A stretch of 64,000 nt of DNA from an uncultured Muribaculaceae bacterium (lineage in GTDB: Bacteria > Bacteroidota > Bacteroidia > Bacteroidales > Muribaculaceae). Positions 45,162 through 54,669 of the stretch are shown in pieces; positions within the stretch are counted from its first letter, which is position 1; each line of letters begins with the position of its first letter. Both the position numbers and the translations under genes were made by a program. The stretch spans positions 186,001-250,000 of the forward strand of contig CAJUKZ010000003.1 in NCBI GenBank assembly GCA_910586995.1. Direction: 5' to 3'. Under the pieces are notes generated by a model, which searched no databases, was not told where the DNA came from, and saw only the letters and a list, made by a program, of their open reading frames with translations.

Positions 45162-46120
45162 CCAACAGAAAAATCACAGGCTACGCACTCGGAATAGTGG
45201 CAGCAGCATCTTACGGAATGAATCCGCTGTTCGCCCTGCCCCTGTATGAGGACGGTATGAATCCTGATTCCGTCCTTCTGTTCCGCTATCTGCTCGCACT
45301 TCCTGTGTTGGGCGCTATGTTGCTGACAAGAGGCCATACGCTCAAGGTTTCCGGCAAGGAACTGCTGCTGCTTTCACTTATGGGGATTATGGTGGCAATA
45401 TCGTCTCTGAGCCTGTTCGCCGCATATAACTACATGGCTGCAGGCATAGCATCAACACTTCTGTTTGTATACCCGATAATGGTCGCTCTGCTTATGGCCG
45501 TTATTTTCAGAGAACGCATCAGACCAATCACATGCCTATGTCTCGCTCTGGCCCTCACAGGAATAGGGCTGCTGTACAAAGGCGATGGCGATGCCACACT
45601 GTCGCTCACAGGTACTATACTTGTGATCATATCATCTCTGTCGTATGCAATCTACATAGTGGCCGTAAATAAAACCAGCCTCAACAAAATACCTACCCTG
45701 AAACTCACATTCTATATTCTTGCGTCGGGAAGTCTGCTGTTCGCAGTACGTCTGTGCGCAGGCGTGCCTCTCATTACAGAACCACTGGCCTATTCAGCCA
45801 CATGGATAAATCTATTGGCACTGGCGCTTATTCCTACTGCCCTGTCTTTCCTGTGCACGACTGCTGCGATCAAGCACATAGGTCCTACGCCGACTGCCAT
45901 ACTCGGAGCATTTGAACCGGTAACTGCGATAATATTCGGCATAACTGTCTTCGGAGAAATCCTGACTGCACGCGATATTGCAGGCATAACGCTTATCATC
46001 GGGGCAGTGTCGATGGTGATTGCGGCCGACGACATAAGCAATCATCTCAACCGCATCAGGCGGCTGTTTCCCCGCATCCGGCGACCCTTCGGTAAAGGGC
46101 CGGACAAAATAGCTCACTGA
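45158..46120 (+). CDS. EamA/DMT family transporter
   Basis: This 320-residue inner-membrane protein has about ten hydrophobic helices arranged as two EamA repeats ('VAAASYGMNPLFALPLYEDG' in the first and 'GPTPTAILGAFEPVTAIIFG' in the second). DMT carriers export amino acids or other metabolites; the substrate cannot be told. The tail is basic. It is translationally coupled to the kinase gene by an ATGA overlap, so the transporter may serve the same response. The next gene has its own promoter. Confidence 0.9.
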   Translation: MTNRKITGYALGIVAAASYGMNPLFALPLYEDGMNPDSVLLFRYLLALPVLGAMLLTRGHTLKVSGKELLLLSLMGIMVAISSLSLFAAYNYMAAGIASTLLFVYPIMVALLMAVIFRERIRPITCLCLALALTGIGLLYKGDGDATLSLTGTILVIISSLSYAIYIVAVNKTSLNKIPTLKLTFYILASGSLLFAVRLCAGVPLITEPLAYSATWINLLALALIPTALSFLCTTAAIKHIGPTPTAILGAFEPVTAIIFGITVFGEILTARDIAGITLIIGAVSMVIAADDISNHLNRIRRLFPRIRRPFGKGPDKIAH

Positions 46121-46121
46121 T

Positions 46122-46154
46122 ATTGTCTGTTCGGGGATTTTGGATTATCTTTGC
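46122..46154 (+). promoter_or_regulatory. Promoter of the nonulosonate gene trio
   Basis: ATTG (46122-46125), 20 bases, then TATCTTTGC (46146-46154), a near-perfect match. Transcription would start just before the ATG at 46173, leaving a very short leader. Confidence 0.75.
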
Positions 46155-46172
46155 TGTATAAAAAAGCGACAG

Positions 46173-47381
46173 ATGATCAATCTCGAAAAGTTTATCAGCG
46201 AACATGTAACCGGCAGACGTGAGAGCTTGTTCCACCCCGATCTTGAAGCACATGCTCCCGACCTGAGGGCTGCCATCGAAGATAAGAAAGTTCTCGTGAT
46301 AGGCGGAGCCGGCTCTATAGGTTCTTCTTTCATAAAGGCCTTACTGCCGTTCCGGCCGGCTGAACTGACTGTTGTAGACCTCAACGAAAACGGACTTGCC
46401 GAACTCACACGTGATCTGCGAAGTACCTACGGATTATATATACCGGACCGATACCGCACATACACGCTTGACTTCGCCGATCCCATATTCAAGAGAATCG
46501 TAGAGGATGCAGGAGGATTCGAGATAGTGGCTAATTTCTCGGCCCACAAGCATGTGCGCAGCGAAAAAGACAGATATTCGGTAGAGGCATTGCTGAACAA
46601 TAACCTTGTGAAAGCACGCGGACTGCTTGATCTGCTGTGCGCATATCCGCCCGAGCACTTCTTCTGCGTGTCTACCGACAAGGCCGCCAATCCCGTCAAC
46701 ATAATGGGCGCGAGCAAGCGTATCATGGAAGATCTGATAATGGCTTACTCAGATCATTTCAAAGTCACAACAGCCAGATTTGCCAATGTGGCCTTCTCCA
46801 ATGGATCGCTTCCGGCCGGATTTATCGAACGCATCATGAAGCAGCAACCCCTGGCCGCCCCGTCCGACGTGCGGAGATACTTTGTATCACCTCGCGAAAG
46901 CGGTGAGATATGCCTGCTTGCCTGCATACTCGGCAACTCGGGAGAGATCTTCTTCCCAAAACTTGACGAGGAATCAATGCTCACATTCTCCACCATCTGC
47001 GACCGGCTGCTGCACTGTCTCGGCTATGAGAGTCTCAAATGTGGAAGCGACCAGGAAGCACGACACATGGCAGCTACTATGGATACCGACAGCAAGGCAT
47101 ATCCGGTCGTCTACTTCAAGAGCGACACCACAGGTGAGAAAGACTTCGAGGAGTTTTATGTAGAGGGCGAAAGCGTAGACCTGAACCGGTTCTCATCACT
47201 CGGTGTGATAGGAAAATCTCCACGCAAGGGTATCGACGGAATCGATAAACTATTTGCCGACCTCACCGGCTGTTTCTCGCGCAAGGACTTCACCAAGTCT
47301 GAAATAGTGGATATATTGAGACACTATCTCCCTAATTTCAAACATGAGGAAAAAGGGAAGAATCTTGATCAAAAGATGTAA
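46173..47381 (+). CDS. FlaA1/CapD-like nucleotide-sugar 4,6-dehydratase
   Basis: This 402-residue cytoplasmic enzyme is of the extended SDR type that removes water from UDP- or GDP-N-acetylhexosamine. The NAD-binding loop is 'GGAGSIGSS' (Gly44, Gly47, Gly50), and 'STDKAANPVNIMGASKRIME' is the family signature with Met in place of the usual SDR Tyr. 'AFSNGSLPAGFIERI' and 'RRYFVSPRESGEICLLA' also fit. The open frame reaches back to 46140 but the promoter box covers that stretch, so ATG 46173 was chosen. With the NeuB-like and nucleotidyltransferase genes it forms an operon that suggests a first step to a legionaminic- or pseudaminic-type sugar. The sugar nucleotide used is not certain. Confidence 0.85.
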   Translation: MINLEKFISEHVTGRRESLFHPDLEAHAPDLRAAIEDKKVLVIGGAGSIGSSFIKALLPFRPAELTVVDLNENGLAELTRDLRSTYGLYIPDRYRTYTLDFADPIFKRIVEDAGGFEIVANFSAHKHVRSEKDRYSVEALLNNNLVKARGLLDLLCAYPPEHFFCVSTDKAANPVNIMGASKRIMEDLIMAYSDHFKVTTARFANVAFSNGSLPAGFIERIMKQQPLAAPSDVRRYFVSPRESGEICLLACILGNSGEIFFPKLDEESMLTFSTICDRLLHCLGYESLKCGSDQEARHMAATMDTDSKAYPVVYFKSDTTGEKDFEEFYVEGESVDLNRFSSLGVIGKSPRKGIDGIDKLFADLTGCFSRKDFTKSEIVDILRHYLPNFKHEEKGKNLDQKM

Positions 47382-47387
47382 TAGAAG

Positions 47388-48398
47388 ATGAACCAGCAGC
47401 ATACAGTCATAATAGCTGAAGCCGGCGTAAACCACTGCGGAGACATTGACCTTGCTCTGAAACTCGTCGACGAAGCAGCGGATGCAGGTGTCGATTACGT
47501 CAAATTCCAGACATTCAATCCGTCAAGACTTGTAACCGGAAAAGCCCTTATGGCCGACTATCAAAGCAAAAACACCGGTAGCCGTGGCGGACAGCTTGAG
47601 ATGCTTGAAAAACTCAGGTTAAGCAAGGAAGACCACTTCACTATCATGGACCGCTGCACCAAGCGCGGCATCAAATTTCTATCCACTCCGTTCGACGACG
47701 AGAGCACTGCTTTTCTGGCAACACTTGGACTCGATTACTGGAAAATACCATCGGGAGAGGTAAATAATGTACCGTATCTCGAACAGATAGCATCGTACGG
47801 GGGACACGTACTTATGTCCACCGGCATGTGCGGTGAGGACGACATTGATGCAGCACTGACAATACTGGCTGATGCGGGCCAACCTCTCGACAGAATCACC
47901 TTGCTTCACTGCAATACAATGTACCCTACTCCTATGTGCGACGTAAACCTCCGGGCGATGCAGGCGATGCGCGGCAGATTCGGAATGCCTGTCGGATATT
48001 CCGACCACACACTTGGCATAGAAGTCCCTATCGCGGCAGTTGCATTAGGGGCGCACGTAATAGAGAAACACTTCACTCTTGACCGTAACCTGCCCGGACC
48101 GGACCACAAAGCATCGCTTACCCCGGGCGAACTCAAATCAATGGTCGACGCCATACGAAATATCGAGATGGCTCTGGGATCGTGCAGTAAAGCTGTCACG
48201 CCATCAGAGAAAGCAAATATCACCGCCGCTCGTAAAAGCATCGTGGCGGCTCGGAATATAGCGGCAGGGGAACGATTTTCTGCAGAAAATCTTACGACAC
48301 GTCGTCCGGGAGATGGCATATCTCCATTACGATGGCATGAAATAATGACACTCAAAGCCTCCCGAGATTTCTCAGAGGGAGAACAGATTGAAATATGA
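47388..48398 (+). CDS. NeuB-family nonulosonic acid synthase (sialic/legionaminic-type)
   Basis: This 336-residue enzyme joins phosphoenolpyruvate to a six-carbon amino sugar to give a nine-carbon acid. The NeuB barrel shows 'IIAEAGVNHCGD', 'FQTFNPSRLV', 'LHCNTMYPTPMCDVNL', 'GYSDHTLG' and 'IEKHFTLDRNLPGPDH'. The last 60 residues form the antifreeze-like SAF domain ('IVAARNIAAGERFSAENL'). It is complete. Which product it makes (Neu5Ac, legionaminic or pseudaminic acid) cannot be read from sequence, but the neighbouring 4,6-dehydratase and CBS-nucleotidyltransferase favour legionaminic-like sugars. It starts seven bases after the dehydratase and overlaps the next gene by four bases (ATGA). Confidence 0.92.
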   Translation: MNQQHTVIIAEAGVNHCGDIDLALKLVDEAADAGVDYVKFQTFNPSRLVTGKALMADYQSKNTGSRGGQLEMLEKLRLSKEDHFTIMDRCTKRGIKFLSTPFDDESTAFLATLGLDYWKIPSGEVNNVPYLEQIASYGGHVLMSTGMCGEDDIDAALTILADAGQPLDRITLLHCNTMYPTPMCDVNLRAMQAMRGRFGMPVGYSDHTLGIEVPIAAVALGAHVIEKHFTLDRNLPGPDHKASLTPGELKSMVDAIRNIEMALGSCSKAVTPSEKANITAARKSIVAARNIAAGERFSAENLTTRRPGDGISPLRWHEIMTLKASRDFSEGEQIEI

Positions 48399-49453
48399 CC
48401 AAACAAGACCTGAGCCTATATATAATACCCGCGACGACCGATGTGCTCACGGCATTGCGCCGTCTCAACACATTCGGATCAGACCGATCACAGACACTGT
48501 TCGCTGTAGACTCCGACGGGCGGCTATCCGGATCAATCACCGATGGCGACATCCGACGACACCTTGTCTCAGGCCTGACACTTGACAAGCCCGTGTCGGC
48601 CATAGCCAACAAATCGGTGCATACGCTCAAAGCAGGATCTGTCTCTGTCAGCGAACTCGCCACTTTCCGAGCCAAGGCGATAGAACTGATACCTGTGGTC
48701 GACAGCGAAGGACATATAGTGGACGCCGTGAATCTGAAAATACAGAAATCATACGTGCCGGTAGATGCGGTGATCATGGCAGGAGGCAAAGGCCAAAGGC
48801 TCCTGCCTCTGACGGCCACTACACCCAAGCCACTGCTGCCTTTAGGCGACAAGGCAATCATTGACCACATAGTAGAATCTCTGATCGAATATGGCATAGA
48901 CAACATATGCGTGACGGTGAACTATCTGAAACAGCAGCTTATCGATCACTTCAGCACACCCATGCATGGCGTAGGCGTGCATTGCGTGGAAGAACCGGCA
49001 TTCCTCGGCACGATAGGCTCGCTAAGATACGCCATCCCGCTGCTAAAACACGACACCGTACTGCTGACCAATTCGGATGCACTGACCAACCTGAACTACG
49101 AAAACTTCTACCTACACTTCACCGAACACGATGCAGACATGTCGGTTGCGGCCATCCCCTACTCTTTCTCCGTGCCGTACGGTATTTTCGACCTTGACGG
49201 ACGCGAGATACGCGGCGTGCTCGAAAAACCGACCTACAATTACTATGCCAACGCCGGCATCTATCTTATAAAGCGTGAATTGCTTGACCTCATTCCTGAA
49301 GGCGAGTTTTTCAATGCCACTGACTTTATGGACAAGCTCATATCTATGGGAAAGCGTGTGATACGTTATCCGCTCACGGGCTACTGGCTCGACATTGGCG
49401 TCCCTGATGAATACGCAAGAGCGAAAGAATACATAAAGCACATCAACAAATGA
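48395..49453 (+). CDS. CBS-domain sugar-1-phosphate nucleotidyltransferase (PtmE-like)
   Basis: This 352-residue protein has two CBS motifs (about 1-118, 'LFAVDSDGRLSGSITDGDIR') followed by a nucleotidyltransferase domain opening with 'VIMAGGKGQRLLPLTATTPK'. 'LLTNSDALTNLNYENFY' and 'YYANAGIYLIKRELL' are later signatures. This fusion is found in PtmE, the glucosamine-1-phosphate guanylyltransferase of the Campylobacter legionaminic acid route, and in related surface-sugar clusters. By analogy it may make GDP-glucosamine for the same pathway. The CBS pair probably senses adenine nucleotides. It is followed by recF after 19 bases with no visible terminator, so recF may be cotranscribed. Confidence 0.85.
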   Translation: MTKQDLSLYIIPATTDVLTALRRLNTFGSDRSQTLFAVDSDGRLSGSITDGDIRRHLVSGLTLDKPVSAIANKSVHTLKAGSVSVSELATFRAKAIELIPVVDSEGHIVDAVNLKIQKSYVPVDAVIMAGGKGQRLLPLTATTPKPLLPLGDKAIIDHIVESLIEYGIDNICVTVNYLKQQLIDHFSTPMHGVGVHCVEEPAFLGTIGSLRYAIPLLKHDTVLLTNSDALTNLNYENFYLHFTEHDADMSVAAIPYSFSVPYGIFDLDGREIRGVLEKPTYNYYANAGIYLIKRELLDLIPEGEFFNATDFMDKLISMGKRVIRYPLTGYWLDIGVPDEYARAKEYIKHINK

Positions 49454-49472
49454 CATCCTCCGTACGAGCAAA

Positions 49473-50603
49473 ATGATTCTCCACCATATAGCGCTACACA
49501 ATTTCAAAAACATAGCCCGCGCAGAGCTTGAATTCTCGGCAAAGGTGAACTGCCTGCTCGGCGATAACGGCATGGGAAAAAGCAATCTGCTCGATGCCAT
49601 CTATTATCTGTCGTTCTGCAAAAGTTTCGCCGGTGTCACAGACTCCACTCTCATACGTCGTGGCGAGAACTTCGCTATGCTTGAAGGCCACTACACACGC
49701 CGTGGCACTGAAGAAGTTATTTCGGCAGGCATGGAGACTGCGTCCAGACGCAGATCGTTCCGCCGGGGCGGTAAGGAATACCGGCGTCTGAGCGAACATA
49801 TCGGACTGCTGCCGCTCGTCATGGTCTCGCCCCGCGACATGGATCTGATCAACGGAACCGGAGAAGAACGCCGCAGATTCATTGATATGGTGATCTCGCA
49901 GAGCGACACTGCATATCTCGACCGTCTGATACGGTACGACAAGGCTCTGCGGCAGCGCAACATCATGCTACGCGAAGGGGCGACAGACGCATCTCTGTTC
50001 GATGCTGTGGAGATGACAATGTCTTTAGCCGGATCTGAGATCGCTCTGCGCCGAAGCAACCGCATCAGCAGCCTCAGCAAGATATTCGAAAGATATTACC
50101 GCGACATAGCCCCGGACGAGGATTCGGTAGATCTGACCTATGCACCATCTATCGACTGCGCGGACGGAAATCCTGATACTCTGGCCAGAGTTTTGCGCGA
50201 CAACCGCCGGCGCGACTCCATAATCCGGCATACCACGGCAGGTCCGCACCGCGACGACTTGGAGATGAGCCTGAATATGCTGCCAGTACGGCGTCTGGCC
50301 TCACAGGGACAGGCAAAAACTTATTCCATAGCCTTGCGCCTGGCTCAGTATGAATTCCTAGCCGAATCCACGTCGATGAAGCCCTTGCTTCTGCTCGACG
50401 ACATTTTCGACAAGCTCGATGCTCACCGTGTAAGCCACATAATGCAGATCGTCTCGCGCGACTCTTTCGGACAAATATTCATAACCGACACGAACCGCAA
50501 GCATCTCGACACAATAGTGTCGGACATACCAGCTGCAGACAGCCGTCTGTTCGCGGTAGACAACGGCGTATTCTCACGTCTTGACAACAGCAATCAACCA
50601 TGA
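49473..50603 (+). CDS. recF: DNA replication/repair protein RecF
   Basis: This 376-residue SMC-like ATPase helps load RecA at single-stranded gaps. It starts 'ILHHIALHNFKNIARAELEF', with Walker A 'GDNGMGKSN' (Lys36), the signature motif 'RLASQGQAKTYSIALRLAQ' and Walker B 'LLLLDDIFDKLD'. Length is normal. It overlaps the DUF721 gene by four bases. In Bacteroidota recF is often outside the dnaA-dnaN region, as here. Confidence 0.95.
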   Translation: MILHHIALHNFKNIARAELEFSAKVNCLLGDNGMGKSNLLDAIYYLSFCKSFAGVTDSTLIRRGENFAMLEGHYTRRGTEEVISAGMETASRRRSFRRGGKEYRRLSEHIGLLPLVMVSPRDMDLINGTGEERRRFIDMVISQSDTAYLDRLIRYDKALRQRNIMLREGATDASLFDAVEMTMSLAGSEIALRRSNRISSLSKIFERYYRDIAPDEDSVDLTYAPSIDCADGNPDTLARVLRDNRRRDSIIRHTTAGPHRDDLEMSLNMLPVRRLASQGQAKTYSIALRLAQYEFLAESTSMKPLLLLDDIFDKLDAHRVSHIMQIVSRDSFGQIFITDTNRKHLDTIVSDIPAADSRLFAVDNGVFSRLDNSNQP

Positions 50604-50890
50604 AGCGCAGGGAAGCCATACGTGCCGACGTCATAATCCGTCAGGCCATCGAGGCTGCCGGTGCTTCGGAAGCATTCGACAACCAACGCATCTGCTTCCT
50701 ATGGCCTGAAGTTGTCGGACCGGTAGTCAATCGCCATACGACACGCAGATGGGTAGAAAGCGGCACACTGCATGTGACTCTGACATCGGCCTCGCTGAAA
50801 AACGAACTAAGTTTTCACCGCGCATCACTGATAAGCCATCTGAACAGCGCGGCCGGAAGGGAGGTTATAAATAATATAGTATTTCATTGA
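50600..50890 (+). CDS. DUF721 (DciA-like) protein
   Basis: This 96-residue cytoplasmic protein belongs to DUF721, which includes DciA, a loader of the replicative helicase in many bacteria lacking DnaC. Typical features are 'RICFLWPEVVGPVVNRHT' and 'ESGTLHVTLTSASLKNELSF'. Its overlap with recF (ATGA) fits a role in replication or repair. Full DciA proteins are longer, so this may be the core domain only. A DciA-like role in loading the DnaB encoded at 30-31.7 kb is inferred. Confidence 0.85.
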   Translation: MKRREAIRADVIIRQAIEAAGASEAFDNQRICFLWPEVVGPVVNRHTTRRWVESGTLHVTLTSASLKNELSFHRASLISHLNSAAGREVINNIVFH

Positions 50891-50898
50891 AAGAAAAT

Positions 50899-51345
50899 AT
50901 GGATATAACAGAAACAAATACAATCTTCCGCCATCGTCTGAGCGTGCAGACCCGTTTCAACGACTATGACATACTCGGACATCTGAACAATACGGTCTAT
51001 CTGGAACTGGCGGACCTCGGCAAGACGGACTATTTCACCACAGCCGCACCTAAATTATGGAACGCAGGCAACGTAGGCATGGTGGTAGCTAACGTAAATG
51101 CAGACTTCCATGCCCCGGCATTGCCTGGTGAACCGCTCGATGTGCTTACGGCAGTGGAATCGATAGGCAACAAATCATTCATACTATCGCAACGCATCGT
51201 ATGTCCGGCAAAAAACGATCAGCTAAAATGCTCGGTCCGGACAATCATGGTACATATCGACGTCAGGTCCATGCATCCCGCCCCTGTGCCGGAATGCTGG
51301 ATATCAACCCTCGAGGATTATGAGTCCCGCCGGTTGAGGGACTAA
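50899..51345 (+). CDS. Hotdog-fold acyl-CoA thioesterase (YbgC/4HBT-like)
   Basis: This 148-residue cytoplasmic enzyme should hydrolyse acyl-CoA thioesters. 'RFNDYDILGHLNNTVYLEL' holds the active-site Asp24 and the 'GHxNN' motif of the 4-hydroxybenzoyl-CoA thioesterase family. The substrate is unknown. A TTG at 50887 in frame overlaps the previous stop and would add four residues; the ATG at 50899 was preferred, though coupling to the TTG is possible. It closes the recF run; 92 bases of spacer follow. Confidence 0.88.
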   Translation: MDITETNTIFRHRLSVQTRFNDYDILGHLNNTVYLELADLGKTDYFTTAAPKLWNAGNVGMVVANVNADFHAPALPGEPLDVLTAVESIGNKSFILSQRIVCPAKNDQLKCSVRTIMVHIDVRSMHPAPVPECWISTLEDYESRRLRD

Positions 51346-51437
51346 AAACTTGTTCAGCACCTTAAACGAAGTTCTAATCCCATCTTCTCACAATACGCAC
51401 GGATAATTTCCGTTCTAAAGATAAAGTATATGTATTG

Positions 51438-54400
51438 ATGAAACGTCTCATGTGGCGCATAATGCTGCTTGTGGGCGCAGTGGCTATGGCCGCTGTGTCA
51501 ATGCCGTCGTGCACTCCGTCGAAGAACACAGCATGGACGCGCAACTATCAGGCATTCATCACACGCTACAACATATACTACAACGGGGACACTCATTTCA
51601 AAGAGACCCTCGACGAGATGGAGAATAACTACCAGGACGATTATTCGCGGATGCTGTTCATGCACCCGATAGATGCGAAGACTGATCCTAAAGCCCCACA
51701 GCCTTCCGGGAGCTTCAACCGGTCGATAGAAAAAGCTCAGAAAGCAATACAGATACGATCGATCAAGAAACGTCCAAAACGCAAAGCCGGACGGGCTTCT
51801 GATCCTGCATACAAGGCATGGCTCAAGCGCGAGGAATACAATCCGTTCCTCCACAACGCTTGGATGATGATGGCCAGATCGCAATTCTACAACGGTGATT
51901 TCGGTTCTGCGGCTTCCACTTTCCACTATGTGACAAAACATTTCAAATGGCTGGACAACACTGTTACCGAAGCAGAGATCTGGCAAGCCAGATGCTATGT
52001 GGAACTCGGATGGTTGTTTGAAGCTGAAACCATACTCCGGCGAATCAAGCCCGACAGACTCGTCAACAAGGCCATAAAGCAGACCTACAACTATACTTAT
52101 GCCAACTTCGAACTGCGCAGCGACTCACTGCAGCAGGCGATACCTTATTTGCAGGAAGCTCTGAAATATTCGTCGAAAGCACAGAAAATCAGAATTCACT
52201 TCCTGCTTGGACAAGTCTACGCTCACCTTGGCGACAAACAGAAAGCCTATACCGAATTCCACAATGCAGGCAAATCATCCGGAGCATCTTACCGGACAAA
52301 ATTCAACGCACGCATCAAACAGAGCGAAGTATACACAGGCCAGGACGTAGAGCCAGAAGTGCGCCGGCTCAAACGCATGGTACGTTACGACCGGAATAAA
52401 GAGTATCTTGATCAGGTATACTACGCTATCGGAAACCTGTATCTATCAAGGGCCGACACGGCAAAAGCCATAGAGAACTATAGGCTCGCCGTGGAGAAAA
52501 GTACGCGTGGAGGCATAGAAAAAGCAATAGCTCAGATAACTTTGGGCAATCTTTATTTCGACAGACACGAATATGTCGATGCTCAGCCATGCTACTCCGA
52601 AGGAGTCCCGCTGCTGCCGGAAACCTTCCCGGACTATAAAATGCTACGCAAACGCAGCGATGTGCTCGACGAGCTCGCAATATATGCGCAAAACGTGAAA
52701 CTTCAGGACTCACTGCTGCGCCTTGCCGACATGAGCGAGGAGCAGCGGCTCGAGGTTGTAGACGGAATAATAAAACGGCTCAAAGAGCAAGAACAGCGTG
52801 AAGCCGAAGATATGGCCCGCGAGCAATACCTGGCAGAACAACAGGCTGCCGGGACAAACCTCCAGTTAGGCAACACAAGCACCCCCAACACATTTGTCCT
52901 GAATTCCGACAACTCCTGGTATTTCTATAATCAGGCCACACGCAATGCAGGACGCACGGAATTCCAGCGCCGCTGGGGTAGCCGAAAACTGGAGGATGAT
53001 TGGCGCAGGCGCAATAAAACTACATTCAACACATCCGATTTCACTGAGGATACGGATGATGACAGCGAGCAGGAATCCTCTCAAGATGAGGAAATGGCCG
53101 ACAGCCTGATGCTCGACAATGGCGAAATGGTATCACGCGAAGAAATGATAGAGAGAGAGAAGCGGGAGAATGACCCGCATTATCCGGAATATTATCTCAA
53201 GCAGATACCGTCGACCCCTGAAGACCGTGTGATATCAAACGACGTGATTCAGGAAGGATTATACAACATGGGCTTGATTCTCAAAGACAAACTCGAGGAC
53301 TTTGAGGCAGCACGCGGCGAATTCGACCGTCTGCTTGCACGCTACCCCGACAATGTCTACAGACCTGAGGTATACTACAACCTGTATCTGATGTACATCC
53401 GGGAAAATAACCGCATCGAGGCTGAAAAATATAGACAACTGATGCTCACGGAGTTCCCTGAGACTAAATACGGCATGGCAATGCGGGATCCTGACTACAT
53501 CGAAAAACTGAAAGAGATGGACCAGCGTCAGGAGGAATTGTATGAGCGTACATATGAAGACTACATCAATAACCGCAACAGCAACGTCCACGCTGCATAT
53601 GAGACCATGATGGCTCAGTATCCCCTGAGCAAGATCATGCCCAAATTCATGTTCCTTCACGCCTTGGCCTACGTGACCGAAAGACGTTCCGAGGACTTTA
53701 AGGAAGTGCTTCAGGACATGCTGCGACGCTATCCGGAGACTGACATAGCTCCCGTGGCTACAGCATGGCTCAAAGGCATGAATCAGGGTCGCAAGCTGAA
53801 CGAAGGTGTAGCGAACCTGCGCGGAATGATATGGGACACGCGTCTGAGCAACGACTCTACAGTATTGGCCCGCACGGATTCACTAACATTCTCGCTCAAT
53901 CCGGAAAGTCCGCAGATGCTTGTGCTTCTGTTCCCGACCGACAAGGTGCAGACCAATGCACTCCTCTACGATGTCGCGCTTTTCAATTTCAGCTCTTTTG
54001 TAGTCAAGGATTTTGACCTTGAACAAATGAACTTCGGCCGTCTCGGAATGCTGCTTGTCAAAGGATTCGACAATCAGGCAGAACTTGACCATTACCGCAA
54101 CGTAATGAACCAAAGCACGACATTCAAGCTGCCTAAGGAAGTGCGCCCGATAGACATAAGTGTCGAGAACTTCGACAAACTGCTCAAGTCCGGCGGAACA
54201 TTCGAAGAATATTTCAAGTTCATCAACGACGAGAGCTACGAAATCACTGAGGAAGAAACCGTATTCGGCGACCTGCCTGAAGATGAAGATATGGAAATCC
54301 CCACAGAAAACCCGGTGGAAGCAGAGGCAGACTCCATAGTATCGCAATCGGAGGAGTCTCCCGTCATACTTCCTGAAGCAGAAAAACCAGAGGGACTTCC

Positions 54401-54614
54401 GGTAGTACCTGCGCCTGTGGAAAGTCCGGATTCCCTGCGGACAGAACCACAAACAGCACCTCCAGCCTCAGCGCCGACACCGGCAAGACCTGCGAAGCCT
54501 AAGCCTTCACCGGTTCCAGTTCCGAAGCCCAAGCAAAAACCGGTTACTCCTCCTGTGCCTATTCCTGAATATCCTTCAGGCAGCGAGGGCGACGACGATC
54601 CCTTGCTCGACTGA
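51438..54614 (+). CDS. PorW/SprE-like TPR lipoprotein of the type IX secretion system
   Basis: This 1058-residue lipoprotein (signal to 'SMPSC', Cys25) carries many TPR-like repeats between about 110 and 800. The first part, 'NYQAFITRYNIYYNGDTHF', followed by a long stretch of large hydrophobic residues, matches PorW/SprE, a lipoprotein needed for type IX secretion and gliding in other Bacteroidota. The middle (about 430-620) is rich in Glu, Gln and Asp and likely disordered, and the end is a Pro/Lys-rich tail with 'KPKPSPVPVPKPK'. A TTG three bases before the ATG is unlikely as start. It is followed after 55 bases by porX, which supports the call. Some Bacteroidota carry relatives without a known secretion role, so this is a likely but not certain name. 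Confidence 0.75.
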   Translation: MKRLMWRIMLLVGAVAMAAVSMPSCTPSKNTAWTRNYQAFITRYNIYYNGDTHFKETLDEMENNYQDDYSRMLFMHPIDAKTDPKAPQPSGSFNRSIEKAQKAIQIRSIKKRPKRKAGRASDPAYKAWLKREEYNPFLHNAWMMMARSQFYNGDFGSAASTFHYVTKHFKWLDNTVTEAEIWQARCYVELGWLFEAETILRRIKPDRLVNKAIKQTYNYTYANFELRSDSLQQAIPYLQEALKYSSKAQKIRIHFLLGQVYAHLGDKQKAYTEFHNAGKSSGASYRTKFNARIKQSEVYTGQDVEPEVRRLKRMVRYDRNKEYLDQVYYAIGNLYLSRADTAKAIENYRLAVEKSTRGGIEKAIAQITLGNLYFDRHEYVDAQPCYSEGVPLLPETFPDYKMLRKRSDVLDELAIYAQNVKLQDSLLRLADMSEEQRLEVVDGIIKRLKEQEQREAEDMAREQYLAEQQAAGTNLQLGNTSTPNTFVLNSDNSWYFYNQATRNAGRTEFQRRWGSRKLEDDWRRRNKTTFNTSDFTEDTDDDSEQESSQDEEMADSLMLDNGEMVSREEMIEREKRENDPHYPEYYLKQIPSTPEDRVISNDVIQEGLYNMGLILKDKLEDFEAARGEFDRLLARYPDNVYRPEVYYNLYLMYIRENNRIEAEKYRQLMLTEFPETKYGMAMRDPDYIEKLKEMDQRQEELYERTYEDYINNRNSNVHAAYETMMAQYPLSKIMPKFMFLHALAYVTERRSEDFKEVLQDMLRRYPETDIAPVATAWLKGMNQGRKLNEGVANLRGMIWDTRLSNDSTVLARTDSLTFSLNPESPQMLVLLFPTDKVQTNALLYDVALFNFSSFVVKDFDLEQMNFGRLGMLLVKGFDNQAELDHYRNVMNQSTTFKLPKEVRPIDISVENFDKLLKSGGTFEEYFKFINDESYEITEEETVFGDLPEDEDMEIPTENPVEAEADSIVSQSEESPVILPEAEKPEGLPVVPAPVESPDSLRTEPQTAPPASAPTPARPAKPKPSPVPVPKPKQKPVTPPVPIPEYPSGSEGDDDPLLD

Positions 54615-54669
54615 CCGACCTGGATAGAACTTCGATAAAATCCGTGTTAACAAACAACCACTGATCCTT

